From an uncultured Lachnospiraceae bacterium (GTDB lineage: Bacteria; Bacillota; Clostridia; Lachnospirales; Lachnospiraceae), in contig CACZPG010000296.1 of assembly GCA_902782965.1 (NCBI GenBank), positions 1 through 13,842 on the forward strand: a stretch of 13,842 nt of DNA. Direction: 5' to 3'. Below are positions 1 to 6,809 of this stretch, one piece after another (within the stretch, counting starts at the first letter, position 1; the number at the start of each line of letters is the position of its first letter). The notes below the pieces were generated by a model. That model did no database searches, was not told where the DNA came from, and was given only the letters and a program-made list of their open reading frames with translations. The position numbers were made by a program, and so were the translations under genes.

Positions 1-31
1 AAAAAATGTATACGTCAACATTTAGATTCTA

Positions 32-40
32 TGGTAGAAT
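32..40 (+). promoter_or_regulatory. Possible extended -10 promoter element
   Basis: The sequence TGGTAGAAT fits an extended -10 (TG-N-TAGAAT, hexamer at 35-40) and lies 36 nt before the ATG at 76. No good -35 hexamer is visible at the expected distance, which is usual for extended -10 promoters. It would drive the secreted protein at 76-1575. Confidence 0.35.
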
Positions 41-75
41 GTGAGATATATATTAAGTAAAGGAGCTGGGGCGTT

Positions 76-1575
76 ATGAAAACAGCTATTGATACGTTAA
101 ATAGAAATAATTCAGGAAAGAAGCCGGGGGTGTGCAGGTTCTGCGTGGTGATGATAATCATCTTCTGTATAGGCCTGTTTGGTAATCTTTCAAGTGCAGG
201 CCGTGTTTATGCGGCGAACAATACCAGTGTAAAGGATAATGAGCCGGGAAGCAGTTTCCTGACTGCCGTGGATATTGCTGCGGAGACAACTACTGTAGTT
301 ACACCAATTACTAATGGTGGAAAGTATTTCAAGTTTGTTCCTGCTGTTTCCGGAAAATATATATTCCAGTCTTCTCTTTATACTTCGGGAGATCCATATA
401 TCAAGGTTTATGATGCGAATCAGAGGCTGAAGGGCAGTAATGATGACAGCGGAAATCAGAGGAATTTCAAATTAGAGCTCAGCCTTACAGGTGGAAGTAC
501 ATATTATATATTTGCTAATGGTGCCAAGGATGATGGTTACCAGATGGTCATCAATTATAAGGACTGGACTCTGTCAGCAGAGGCATTAACCGTTTATGCA
601 GGTGATACAACTAATTCTTTATATGTATATGATGCCGAGGTAACTTCGGTTGTATCCTCAAATCCTGCAGTTGCAACAGTAGCTATCGGTGTAGCAGATA
701 GTGAGGAGACAGAGATAGTAGTTACCAAGGTGGGATTAGGTACTGCAACAGTTACTGTAACAGCAGGAAACGGAACACAGAAGTCCTTCACAGTTACTAC
801 TGAGTATAAGCCATTTAATCTATCTAAGACCGAGATTATATTCGGTAAGAAATATCCATATGATAATGGTTTTTCATATGTTTCTGACGGGGAGACCTCT
901 ATAGTAGCTGCAGTTTCTTCAAAGACCAAGGTTGCCTCAGTGAGAGTGGATACAAATTATAACGAAGTAGTTATTACTCCTAATAAGCCGGGATCAACCT
1001 ATATCACAGTTACTGATAATATCGGAAGAACAGCAGGCATCAGAATAGTTGTAAAGAAAACCTGGAAGCAGGCTAATCTGAAAATGAAAACCTATGGCTA
1101 CCTTTCTTACGGGAAAAGGAAGATGACTGTGCATTCCAAGCCGGGTGCAACCGTAACTGTTAAAATAGGCGGAAAGATATTTAAGACCAAGATTGGCAAG
1201 AAGGGTTACAAGACAATAAATGTCAAGAAGTTCTATAAGTATAAAACAAAATATACTATCACGGCTAAGTACAAGAAGACAAAGGCTACTGTTAAGGGAA
1301 AAGTAAGCAGCAGGGCATCAGCATATATGCAGACAATCTATTCATGTCAGTATACAATCCCGGTTAAGGTTTATGGAGTAACTAAGGGTGATACGGTAAT
1401 GATTACTGTCGGTGGTCATACTTATAAGCGTAAGATTAATTATTCTGCGGATTCAACAACTGTAATATTTACAACCAGATACAAGAACAGCAATTATTAC
1501 AGCATCAGAATTCGTGTAAAGGATAAATATAATCAGAAAATGTTTGACCGGACTAGTACAATAAGGTGGAGATAG
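76..1575 (+). CDS. Secreted multi-domain surface protein (PPC-like, Ig-like, Lys-rich C-terminus)
   Basis: Product of 499 aa, function not assignable. Residues 1-46 form a long signal peptide: a basic n-region, a hydrophobic stretch at about 24-38 and a probable cut after RVYA. Residues 55-161 resemble the bacterial pre-peptidase C-terminal (PPC) beta-sandwich (NEPG start, SGKYIF, DPYIKVYD, YYIFANG). Residues 167-241 and 248-327 look like two BIG2-type Ig-like repeats. The rest (329-499) is rich in Lys and Tyr and appears to hold two related Ig-like units, each with a TV-x-V/I-x-I/V-GG core (about 347-410 and 425-495). No catalytic motif, sortase LPxTG or transmembrane C-terminus is visible. 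The strongly basic C-terminus suggests binding to anionic wall polymers, which is inference. The start is fixed by AAAGGAG at 59-65, 10 nt before the ATG. The next gene follows after 16 nt. Confidence 0.85.
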   Translation: MKTAIDTLNRNNSGKKPGVCRFCVVMIIIFCIGLFGNLSSAGRVYAANNTSVKDNEPGSSFLTAVDIAAETTTVVTPITNGGKYFKFVPAVSGKYIFQSSLYTSGDPYIKVYDANQRLKGSNDDSGNQRNFKLELSLTGGSTYYIFANGAKDDGYQMVINYKDWTLSAEALTVYAGDTTNSLYVYDAEVTSVVSSNPAVATVAIGVADSEETEIVVTKVGLGTATVTVTAGNGTQKSFTVTTEYKPFNLSKTEIIFGKKYPYDNGFSYVSDGETSIVAAVSSKTKVASVRVDTNYNEVVITPNKPGSTYITVTDNIGRTAGIRIVVKKTWKQANLKMKTYGYLSYGKRKMTVHSKPGATVTVKIGGKIFKTKIGKKGYKTINVKKFYKYKTKYTITAKYKKTKATVKGKVSSRASAYMQTIYSCQYTIPVKVYGVTKGDTVMITVGGHTYKRKINYSADSTTVIFTTRYKNSNYYSIRIRVKDKYNQKMFDRTSTIRWR

Positions 1576-1591
1576 TTCGTGTCACTTAAGA

Positions 1592-3229
1592 ATGAGTAGA
1601 AAAATGAGTAGTAATAAAGATATAAAACCAATACTAAAGAACAAGCTGTACCTGTATCTCACGGAGTTTTTCGCGGGGATGTCGGTTATGGCAGTTGAAT
1701 TAGGCGCCAGTCGTTTGATGGCGCCTTATTTCAGTTCCTCACAGATAGTGTGGACTATAATAATCGGAACTATTATGATCGCAATGGCTCTTGGAAATAT
1801 CATGGGAGGTCGATGGGCAGATAAGGATCCGAATCCGGACAAACTTTACGGAAGGATAATAATTGCCGCTATATGGATAGCGCTGATTCCGGTTCTTGGA
1901 AAATATATAATACTTGGAGTTTCTGCACTTCTGGTTTTTTCGATCAATAATAATTTCCTGATAATAGCAGCTTTTGTAGCATGTATGATCATATTCGTTT
2001 TTCCGCTGTTTCTTCTTGGAACGGTTACTCCGTCTCTGGTAAAATATACCGTAGACAGTCTTGATGACAGTGGAAAGATTGTAGGATATCTGAATGCTTC
2101 AAACACTATAGGAAGTATTATCGGAACCTTTGTACCTACGTTTATCAGTATTCCTGCTGTGGGTACGGCAATAACATTTCTGATATTCTCAGGAATTCTT
2201 CTTCTGCTTTCGATAATATATTTTGTCAGCAGCCATACTAAGTCTGTTAAAGCTGTTGTAGGAGTTATAATTCTGATAATTGCAGCCATTTTCGGCCACA
2301 GCTCTTCCTTTGCCTTCTGGCAGAATGATCTGACCTATGAGGGAGAATCTATTTATAATTATCTTCAGGTTTATGAGGATGACAGCAAGGTAGTTCTTTC
2401 CACGAATGTCCTGTTCGGCGTACAGTCTGTATACAGAAAGGAGAAGACACTTACCGGTATGTATTATGACTATGCCATGGCAGCACCCTATATGGCCGGT
2501 TTCTATGATAAGCAGGGGCTGGATATTCTTGTTCTGGGAATGGGAACAGGAACCTTTGCTACTCAGTGTGACAGGTATCTGGGAAATGTGAAGGTCAAAG
2601 GCGTGGAAATAGATCAGAAGATAACTGATCTGGCAAGGGAATATTTCGAACTGCCGGACAGTGTTGAGGTTATTACCTATGATGGCCGGGCATATCTGCA
2701 GGGACTTGATTCAGAAAGTACAGATAAATATGACGTTATTATGGTGGATGCATATCAGGATATAACGATTCCTTTCCAGATGTCTTCAGTTGAATTCTTC
2801 ACACTTGTTAAAGACCATCTGAAAGAGGATGGTGTAATGGTAGTCAATATGAATCTGAAATCAGATACAGAAGGTGGAATAAATGATTATCTTTCTGATA
2901 CGATTTCAGCTGTTTTTAATACTGTATATACTGTTGATGTTAAGAACAATACCAACAGAGAATTATTTGCATCAAATAATCCGGATATGGTAGACAGGTT
3001 TTTCCTTAATTATTCATTAAGTTCAGATGGTGATATTCAGAGGATAATGGGTGAAGTATATAATGGACTTACGAAGTACGAAGCCGGAGACAGAATTCTT
3101 ACTGATGACAAGGCTCCGGTAGAACTGCTCAGTATGAAAGCAATAGATGAGCTGATTGAGGAAGAAGTCAGTCATTATAAGGATGTTTATAAGGAAAAGG
3201 GCTGGAAGGGAGTATTGGAGTCGTTCTAG
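1592..3229 (+). CDS. Membrane-anchored spermidine synthase-like protein (fused MFS/spermidine synthase family)
   Basis: Product of 545 aa. Residues about 20-235 are hydrophobic with roughly seven membrane segments and hold the family's ELGASRLMAPYFS signature. Residues about 245-545 form a Rossmann-type aminopropyl/methyltransferase domain: SAM-site loop GMGTGTF (316-322), acidic VEID (E339), YDGR (D364), MVDAY (D386) and a TDDKAPVE motif near the end. Classical spermidine synthases carry a D-S/Y-S-D-P motif in the catalytic loop. Here it reads DAYQDITIP, so aminopropyl transfer from decarboxylated SAM to putrescine is not assured and the real substrate is unknown. It starts 16 nt after the preceding stop, so co-transcription or coupling is likely. 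The ribosome site is weak (GGTGGAG about 20 nt away) and an in-frame ATG at 1604 is an alternative start. Confidence 0.88.
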   Translation: MSRKMSSNKDIKPILKNKLYLYLTEFFAGMSVMAVELGASRLMAPYFSSSQIVWTIIIGTIMIAMALGNIMGGRWADKDPNPDKLYGRIIIAAIWIALIPVLGKYIILGVSALLVFSINNNFLIIAAFVACMIIFVFPLFLLGTVTPSLVKYTVDSLDDSGKIVGYLNASNTIGSIIGTFVPTFISIPAVGTAITFLIFSGILLLLSIIYFVSSHTKSVKAVVGVIILIIAAIFGHSSSFAFWQNDLTYEGESIYNYLQVYEDDSKVVLSTNVLFGVQSVYRKEKTLTGMYYDYAMAAPYMAGFYDKQGLDILVLGMGTGTFATQCDRYLGNVKVKGVEIDQKITDLAREYFELPDSVEVITYDGRAYLQGLDSESTDKYDVIMVDAYQDITIPFQMSSVEFFTLVKDHLKEDGVMVVNMNLKSDTEGGINDYLSDTISAVFNTVYTVDVKNNTNRELFASNNPDMVDRFFLNYSLSSDGDIQRIMGEVYNGLTKYEAGDRILTDDKAPVELLSMKAIDELIEEEVSHYKDVYKEKGWKGVLESF

Positions 3230-3302
3230 GATTCTATTATAGAGGAGTACTTTTGACACTCACATCATTTAATTAAATAAGAAGCACTGTTTTCCGTTAT
3301 AT

Positions 3303-3342
3303 AAAAAAGTGTCGCTAGAGATATTCTCCATGCGACACTCTT
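3303..3342 (-). terminator. Rho-independent terminator of the metal repressor
   Basis: An 8-bp inverted repeat (AGTGTCGC 3308-3315 with GCGACACT 3332-3339) encloses a second short stem (GAGA 3318-3321 with TCTC 3325-3328). Read on the minus strand, the stem is followed by a run of T (3307-3303). It lies 24 nt past the repressor stop codon. On the plus strand the trailing sequence is CTCTTCG, so it would be a poor terminator for the gene ending at 3229. Confidence 0.82.
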
Positions 3343-3365
3343 CGTGAACATTAACAATGCAGATG

Positions 3366-3758
3366 TTAGACATTAATAGTTGTAAGTCCGTTCTTCTTTG
3401 CATATTTACATAGTGCATCGAAGGTTTCAGGACTCAGATTGTGTTCGATCTTACAGGCATCTTCAGCGGCGATATTATCGTCTACACCAAGAGCTTTAAA
3501 TATATCTGTAAGTACTTTATGTCTGGTATATATTTTATTAGCTATTTCCATTCCGGACTCTGTCAGAGATATCATACCATCTTCATTAAAGGTGATATAA
3601 CCATTCTCACGAAGTCTCTTGGTTGCATAGCTTACGCTTGGTTTAGATACGGAAAGCTGATTAGCCACGTCAATAGAACGAACGTAACCTTTCTTTTCCT
3701 TGATCATTAGTATTGCCTCCAGATAGTCCTCTGCAGACTGGTGAATTTCCATAGCCAA
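3366..3758 (-). CDS. DtxR/MntR-family metal-dependent transcriptional repressor
   Basis: Product of 130 aa. Residues about 5-70 form the winged helix-turn-helix (EDYLEAI, SVSKPSVSYATKRL, LTESG). Residues 71-130 form the metal-binding and dimerisation domain (RHKVLTDIF, EDACKIEHNLS). There is no C-terminal SH3-like domain, so it is the short MntR-like form. Primary metal ligands can be read as D11, E14, H80, C102, E105 and H106. Asp at the first position is as in Bacillus MntR, whereas Cys at position 102 is as in DtxR/IdeR (MntR has Glu). Metal preference (Mn or Fe) therefore cannot be read directly. The start shown is a TTG with GGGGAGG 8 nt upstream (3773-3767). An ATG two codons in (3752) would have a 14-nt spacing. 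It is divergent from a FeoB-associated small protein, which fits iron or manganese homeostasis. Confidence 0.9.
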   Translation of the reverse strand: MAMEIHQSAEDYLEAILMIKEKKGYVRSIDVANQLSVSKPSVSYATKRLRENGYITFNEDGMISLTESGMEIANKIYTRHKVLTDIFKALGVDDNIAAEDACKIEHNLSPETFDALCKYAKKNGLTTINV

Positions 3759-3801
3759 AACCGTATCCTCCCCTTGGATAAAATTTAATTATAAATAATT
3801 A

Positions 3802-3831
3802 TTGATAAATAATATAAACAGATATTATAAT
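3802..3831 (+). promoter_or_regulatory. Sigma-A-type promoter for the small-protein/add/aroE/aroK run
   Basis: TTGATA (3802-3807), an 18-nt spacer and a perfect TATAAT (3826-3831) read on the plus strand, away from the repressor. Transcription would start near 3838, giving a leader of about 80 nt before the first gene. Confidence 0.7.
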
Positions 3832-3846
3832 CATTAACAGATGTTA
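3817..3846. promoter_or_regulatory. Candidate operator for the divergent metal repressor
   Basis: A palindrome TAACA-GA-TGTTA (3835-3846) sits at the expected transcription start. The 11-mer AACAGATRTTA occurs twice (3817-3827 and 3836-3846) with one mismatch and 19-bp periodicity, so the upstream copy overlaps the -10. Repressor bound here would block the promoter. The assignment to the DtxR-like protein rests on position only; the sequence does not match the classical DtxR or MntR boxes. Confidence 0.45.
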
Positions 3847-3887
3847 GCATAATATAACTAAAATCGCAAGAACTTTTATAAATTAAT

Positions 3888-3905
3888 TGATTATAGTGAT
3901 TATAG
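3888..3905 (+). repeat. Two tandem copies of a 9-mer in the leader
   Basis: TGATTATAG occurs twice head to tail, between the predicted transcription start and the ribosome site of the small membrane protein. Function is unknown; it may be a second regulatory site or chance in an AT-rich leader. Confidence 0.5.
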
Positions 3906-3920
3906 TAACGAAAGGTTTAT

Positions 3921-4142
3921 ATGATGAACGTATCAACAATTATAGCTATATTAATAATAGTAGTTCTTATGATAGTAGCCATCAGATATCTTTATAAGCA
4001 TGGTACCTGTGGTGGCTGTCCGGATGCACCTAATTGTTCAGGACATTGTCATAAGGATCTGATAAACAGACTGAAGATTGATCCGAAGTATGAGGAGAAA
4101 TCTGCTATGATAGATGAAATAATGAAAAAACATGAGAAGTAG
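3921..4142 (+). CDS. FeoB-associated Cys-rich membrane protein
   Basis: Product of 73 aa. One N-terminal membrane helix (about 5-25) is followed by a short basic stretch and a Cys cluster CGGCPDAPNCSGHC (C30, C33, C39, C43; spacing CX2CX5CX3C), then a charged tail. This matches the small FeoB-associated Cys-rich family usually found beside the ferrous-iron transporter FeoB, where a role in iron uptake or handling at the membrane is presumed but not proven. No feoA or feoB gene is in this window, so it is an orphan copy here. It is transcribed divergently from the metal repressor, with a promoter and candidate operator in between. Start: AAAGG at 3911-3915 is only 5 nt from the first ATG and 8 nt from a second ATG at 3924, which may be the true start. 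The next gene follows after 20 nt. Confidence 0.8.
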   Translation: MMNVSTIIAILIIVVLMIVAIRYLYKHGTCGGCPDAPNCSGHCHKDLINRLKIDPKYEEKSAMIDEIMKKHEK

Positions 4143-4162
4143 TCAAAAGTAGGGGGTAGAAA

Positions 4163-5332
4163 ATGTCTTATTCAGATTTACATTTACATTTGGATGGGTC
4201 CTTGCCATTGGAAACTGTTAAGGTTCTGTCCTGGCTGGACAGAGATTCGGAGCTGGATCTTCCCAATGATGAAGATGAGCTCAGAAAGCTTCTGACCTAT
4301 GATTATGATATTGAGACTGTGAATCAGCCACATGGAATATATGAGAGACAGACTTCCTGGGGACGTGTAATTCTAAAGCCTGAGGAATATATGCAGGAAG
4401 GAGAGGTGGTTGAGCAGAAGAAGACCAGGTCTCTGGATGACTATCTGAAAAAATTCGATATCCCTCTCAAGCTTCTACAGACAGAGGAAAATATCAGCTA
4501 TGCAGTTCAGGAACTGGCAAAGGATCTTAAAAGAAGGGGCGTAGATTACGCCGAGATAAGATTTGCTCCGCAGCTTCATACAAGAAGAGGACTGAGTCAG
4601 ATTCAGGTAGTGGAAGCGGTACTGAACGGTTATACCGGAAGACTGGATTTTACCGGTGATACAGGCAACTCAGATACAATGAAGAAGCTGATGGAATATG
4701 AAAATGCACTTGAAATAGATATGGGACTGGGTAAGAAACCGGATTTTCCTCATATCAGATTTATTCTCTGCCTGATGCGTGGAAATATGAAGGATACGAA
4801 GCTTTCTGATGCAAATATGGAAACAGTTGAAGCAGCCAGATATTTCATGAGCGAAGGAAACAGCCTGATAGCGGGACTTGATCTTGCAGGAGCAGAAGGC
4901 ATATATCCGACAAAGGATTATGGAGATTTCTTCGGAATAGCCAGACGACATAGGATACCATTTACCATACATGCCGGTGAAGCTGCAGGACCGGATAGTA
5001 TCTATGAAGCTTTGGAAATGGGCGCCTCCCGTATAGGACACGGTATTGCCGCTGCAAAAGATGAAGGTCTTATGAGAGAGCTGGCAAGGCGGGGAACTAT
5101 AATAGAAATGTGTCCGACAAGTAATATTCAGACAGGTGCTGCTGACAGCATTTTCGATTATCCTCTGAGAACCTTTATGAGTCATGGGATGAAGGTTACC
5201 ATCAATTCGGACAATATGACAGTGTCGGATACGGATATAACAAGAGAATTCGCATTTCTGGAGGATAAGCTTTCACTTACTGCTGAGGAGAAAGCGGTTC
5301 TTATGAAGAATGCTGATGAAGGTCATTTGTAG
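4163..5332 (+). CDS. add: Adenosine deaminase
   Basis: Product of 389 aa; converts adenosine to inosine plus ammonia in cytosolic purine salvage. Motifs of the metal-dependent TIM-barrel family are in order: HLHLDGS with zinc ligands H7 and H9, AEIRFAPQLH (130-139), H270-AGE with catalytic E273, RIGHG with H293, and SDN with zinc ligand D350. The residue after D350 is Asn (N351), where mammalian and E. coli enzymes have Asp; TDN variants also occur in other bacterial ADAs. The protein is about 50 residues longer than the usual 330-340, from extra sequence around 48-90 and 155-195. It also stops abruptly after NADEGHL, short of the usual final helix. The ribosome site is GTAGGGGG just before the ATG. 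It lies 20 nt after the small Cys-rich protein gene, so probably shares its transcript. Confidence 0.93.
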   Translation: MSYSDLHLHLDGSLPLETVKVLSWLDRDSELDLPNDEDELRKLLTYDYDIETVNQPHGIYERQTSWGRVILKPEEYMQEGEVVEQKKTRSLDDYLKKFDIPLKLLQTEENISYAVQELAKDLKRRGVDYAEIRFAPQLHTRRGLSQIQVVEAVLNGYTGRLDFTGDTGNSDTMKKLMEYENALEIDMGLGKKPDFPHIRFILCLMRGNMKDTKLSDANMETVEAARYFMSEGNSLIAGLDLAGAEGIYPTKDYGDFFGIARRHRIPFTIHAGEAAGPDSIYEALEMGASRIGHGIAAAKDEGLMRELARRGTIIEMCPTSNIQTGAADSIFDYPLRTFMSHGMKVTINSDNMTVSDTDITREFAFLEDKLSLTAEEKAVLMKNADEGHL

Positions 5333-5419
5333 AAGGATGAGCCTAATTAATACGTAATTGATGCCCGCAGACGATAGGGTTTATCATAAATGAATTATAT
5401 AAATAGAGGTAATACAGAT

Positions 5420-6295
5420 ATGTCAATTATTACAGGAAACACAATATTAACCGGTCTTTTGGGAAGTCCCGTAAGACACAGCAAATCACCACTCATGCAT
5501 AATAAGTCCTTTGAGCTGCTGGATCTGGACTATAGATATTTATGTTTTGAGGTTGATACGGATACGCTTAGAACGGCAGTTGAGGGACTCAGAACTCTGG
5601 GGGTGCGAGGATTCAATCTGACCATGCCTAATAAGAATCTGATGTGTGAGCTCTGCGATAAGCTGGATATAGGTTCAGAAATATCCGGAGCGGTTAATAC
5701 AGTGGTAAATGACGATGGAGTTTTTACCGGCTATACAACAGACGGTATTGGATTTATGCGGGCAGCTGAAGATGCCGGATATGACCTTAAGGGTAAGAAA
5801 ATGGTTCTTCTCGGAGCGGGAGGAGTTGCAAGTGCAATTCTTGTTCAGGCTGCACTTGATGGAGTAAGCGAGATAAAGGTATTCAGTATCAGGGATCAGT
5901 TCTTCGGAAGAGCTGAGAAGATTACCGATCAGCTGAATCAGAGAACAGCTTGTAAGGTAATTCTTGATGATTTCAGTGATGAATCTAAGCTTAGAGAAGC
6001 TATCGCGGAGGCAGATATTCTTGTAAATGGAACCTCAGTCGGAATGGCTCCGAAAGTAGATGCCTGTGTTATTAAGGATGAAATGTTCAAGGATGCTTCA
6101 GTATTCAGAAAAGAACTGATAGTATCCGATGTTATATATGAGCCGGCTGAGACTAAGCTTCTCAGACTGTCTAAGGAGGCCGGATGCAGTACATTTAATG
6201 GAATGTATATGCTTCTCTATCAGGGAGCAGAAAGTTTCCGTATATGGACAGGTCATGAAATGCCGACTGAAGAAATCAAGAAGCTTTACTTCTAA
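5420..6295 (+). CDS. aroE: Shikimate dehydrogenase, YdiB-like (quinate/shikimate dehydrogenase type)
   Basis: Product of 291 aa from this start; reduces 3-dehydroshikimate to shikimate, the fourth step of the shikimate pathway. Numbered from this ATG: substrate-site HSKSPLMHN (S21, S23), MPNK with catalytic K72, GAVNTV (90-95), TTDGIG with catalytic D108, and nucleotide loop GAGGVAS (132-138). Several stretches follow E. coli YdiB rather than AroE from memory: MPNK, VVNDDG, KGKKMVLLGAGG, RDQFF and LLYQGAESFRIWTG. YdiB enzymes accept NAD or NADP and can also use quinate, so cofactor choice is open. The start is chosen for GAGGT at 5406-5410, 9 nt upstream, and because it gives the YdiB N-terminal length. 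An in-frame ATG at 5390 would add 10 residues with a poor ribosome site. Shikimate kinase follows after 22 nt, supporting a biosynthetic role. Confidence 0.92.
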   Translation: MSIITGNTILTGLLGSPVRHSKSPLMHNKSFELLDLDYRYLCFEVDTDTLRTAVEGLRTLGVRGFNLTMPNKNLMCELCDKLDIGSEISGAVNTVVNDDGVFTGYTTDGIGFMRAAEDAGYDLKGKKMVLLGAGGVASAILVQAALDGVSEIKVFSIRDQFFGRAEKITDQLNQRTACKVILDDFSDESKLREAIAEADILVNGTSVGMAPKVDACVIKDEMFKDASVFRKELIVSDVIYEPAETKLLRLSKEAGCSTFNGMYMLLYQGAESFRIWTGHEMPTEEIKKLYF

Positions 6296-6317
6296 CTGAA
6301 TACTGAAAGGATTAAAA

Positions 6318-6809
6318 ATGAATAATATTTATCTGATAGGATTTATGGGCTCTGGAAAGAGCTCAATTGCTGCAGGTTTAAATAAGCTGCATGGAATGAC
6401 CATTGTTGAAATGGATCAGGAACTGGTAGACAGAGAGGGAATGTCTATAAACGATATTTTTGCCGAGAAGGGAGAAGACTACTTTCGCAGCAAGGAAACA
6501 GAATTGCTTATGGAAATATCCGAGAAGGACAATATGGTGGTTTCCTGCGGAGGCGGAGTGGTAACCAGAATTGAAAATATTGAACTGATGAAGAACTCGG
6601 GCAAGGTAATTCTTCTAAGTGCTACGCCGGAGACTATTTATGACAGACTCAAGGATACTGATGACAGACCTCTTCTAAAGGGAAATATGAATGTGCCATA
6701 TATAGCTCAGATGATTGAGCAGCGACGCCCTATGTATATGACTGCAGCAGATGAGATAGTCGTTGTAGATGGAAAATCACCGGAGGAAATCTGCAGGGAA
6801 ATTATATAG
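6318..6809 (+). CDS. aroK: Shikimate kinase
   Basis: Product of 163 aa; phosphorylates shikimate at the 3-hydroxyl using ATP, the fifth step of aromatic amino acid precursor synthesis. Visible motifs: P-loop GFMGSGKSS (8-16, K14), shikimate-binding D33 and R57 (EMDQEL, EDYFRSKE), the GGG motif (78-80), lid arginine R117 (DDRPLL) and the adenine-site QRRPMY (135-140). Length is slightly short of the usual 165-175, and the C-terminus ends at CREII. The final base of its TAG stop is also the first base of the terminal repeat of the structured element that follows, so the last few codons could have been reset by insertion of that element. AAAGGA lies upstream of the ATG. It directly follows the shikimate dehydrogenase, so consecutive pathway steps are paired. 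Confidence 0.95.
   Translation: MNNIYLIGFMGSGKSSIAAGLNKLHGMTIVEMDQELVDREGMSINDIFAEKGEDYFRSKETELLMEISEKDNMVVSCGGGVVTRIENIELMKNSGKVILLSATPETIYDRLKDTDDRPLLKGNMNVPYIAQMIEQRRPMYMTAADEIVVVDGKSPEEICREII

Noticed and set aside
594..929. Open frame of 111 codons on the minus strand
   Set aside because: Antisense to the Ig-like repeats of the first protein; the Thr/Val-rich translation is the mirror of those repeats.
1846..2289. Open frame of 147 codons on the minus strand
   Set aside because: Antisense to the membrane half of the spermidine-synthase-like protein; the frame is open because of Ile/Leu-rich codons on the other strand, and no start signals are seen.
4670..5185. Open frame of 171 codons on the minus strand
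   Set aside because: It lies wholly inside the adenosine deaminase gene, its translation shows no family motif and is rich in Cys, Ser and His as expected for an antisense shadow, and it lacks a convincing ribosome site.
5318..5365. Frameshift or readthrough at the adenosine deaminase stop
   Set aside because: The frame past the stop gives only five codons before another stop, and no other frame restores a recognisable family C-terminus.
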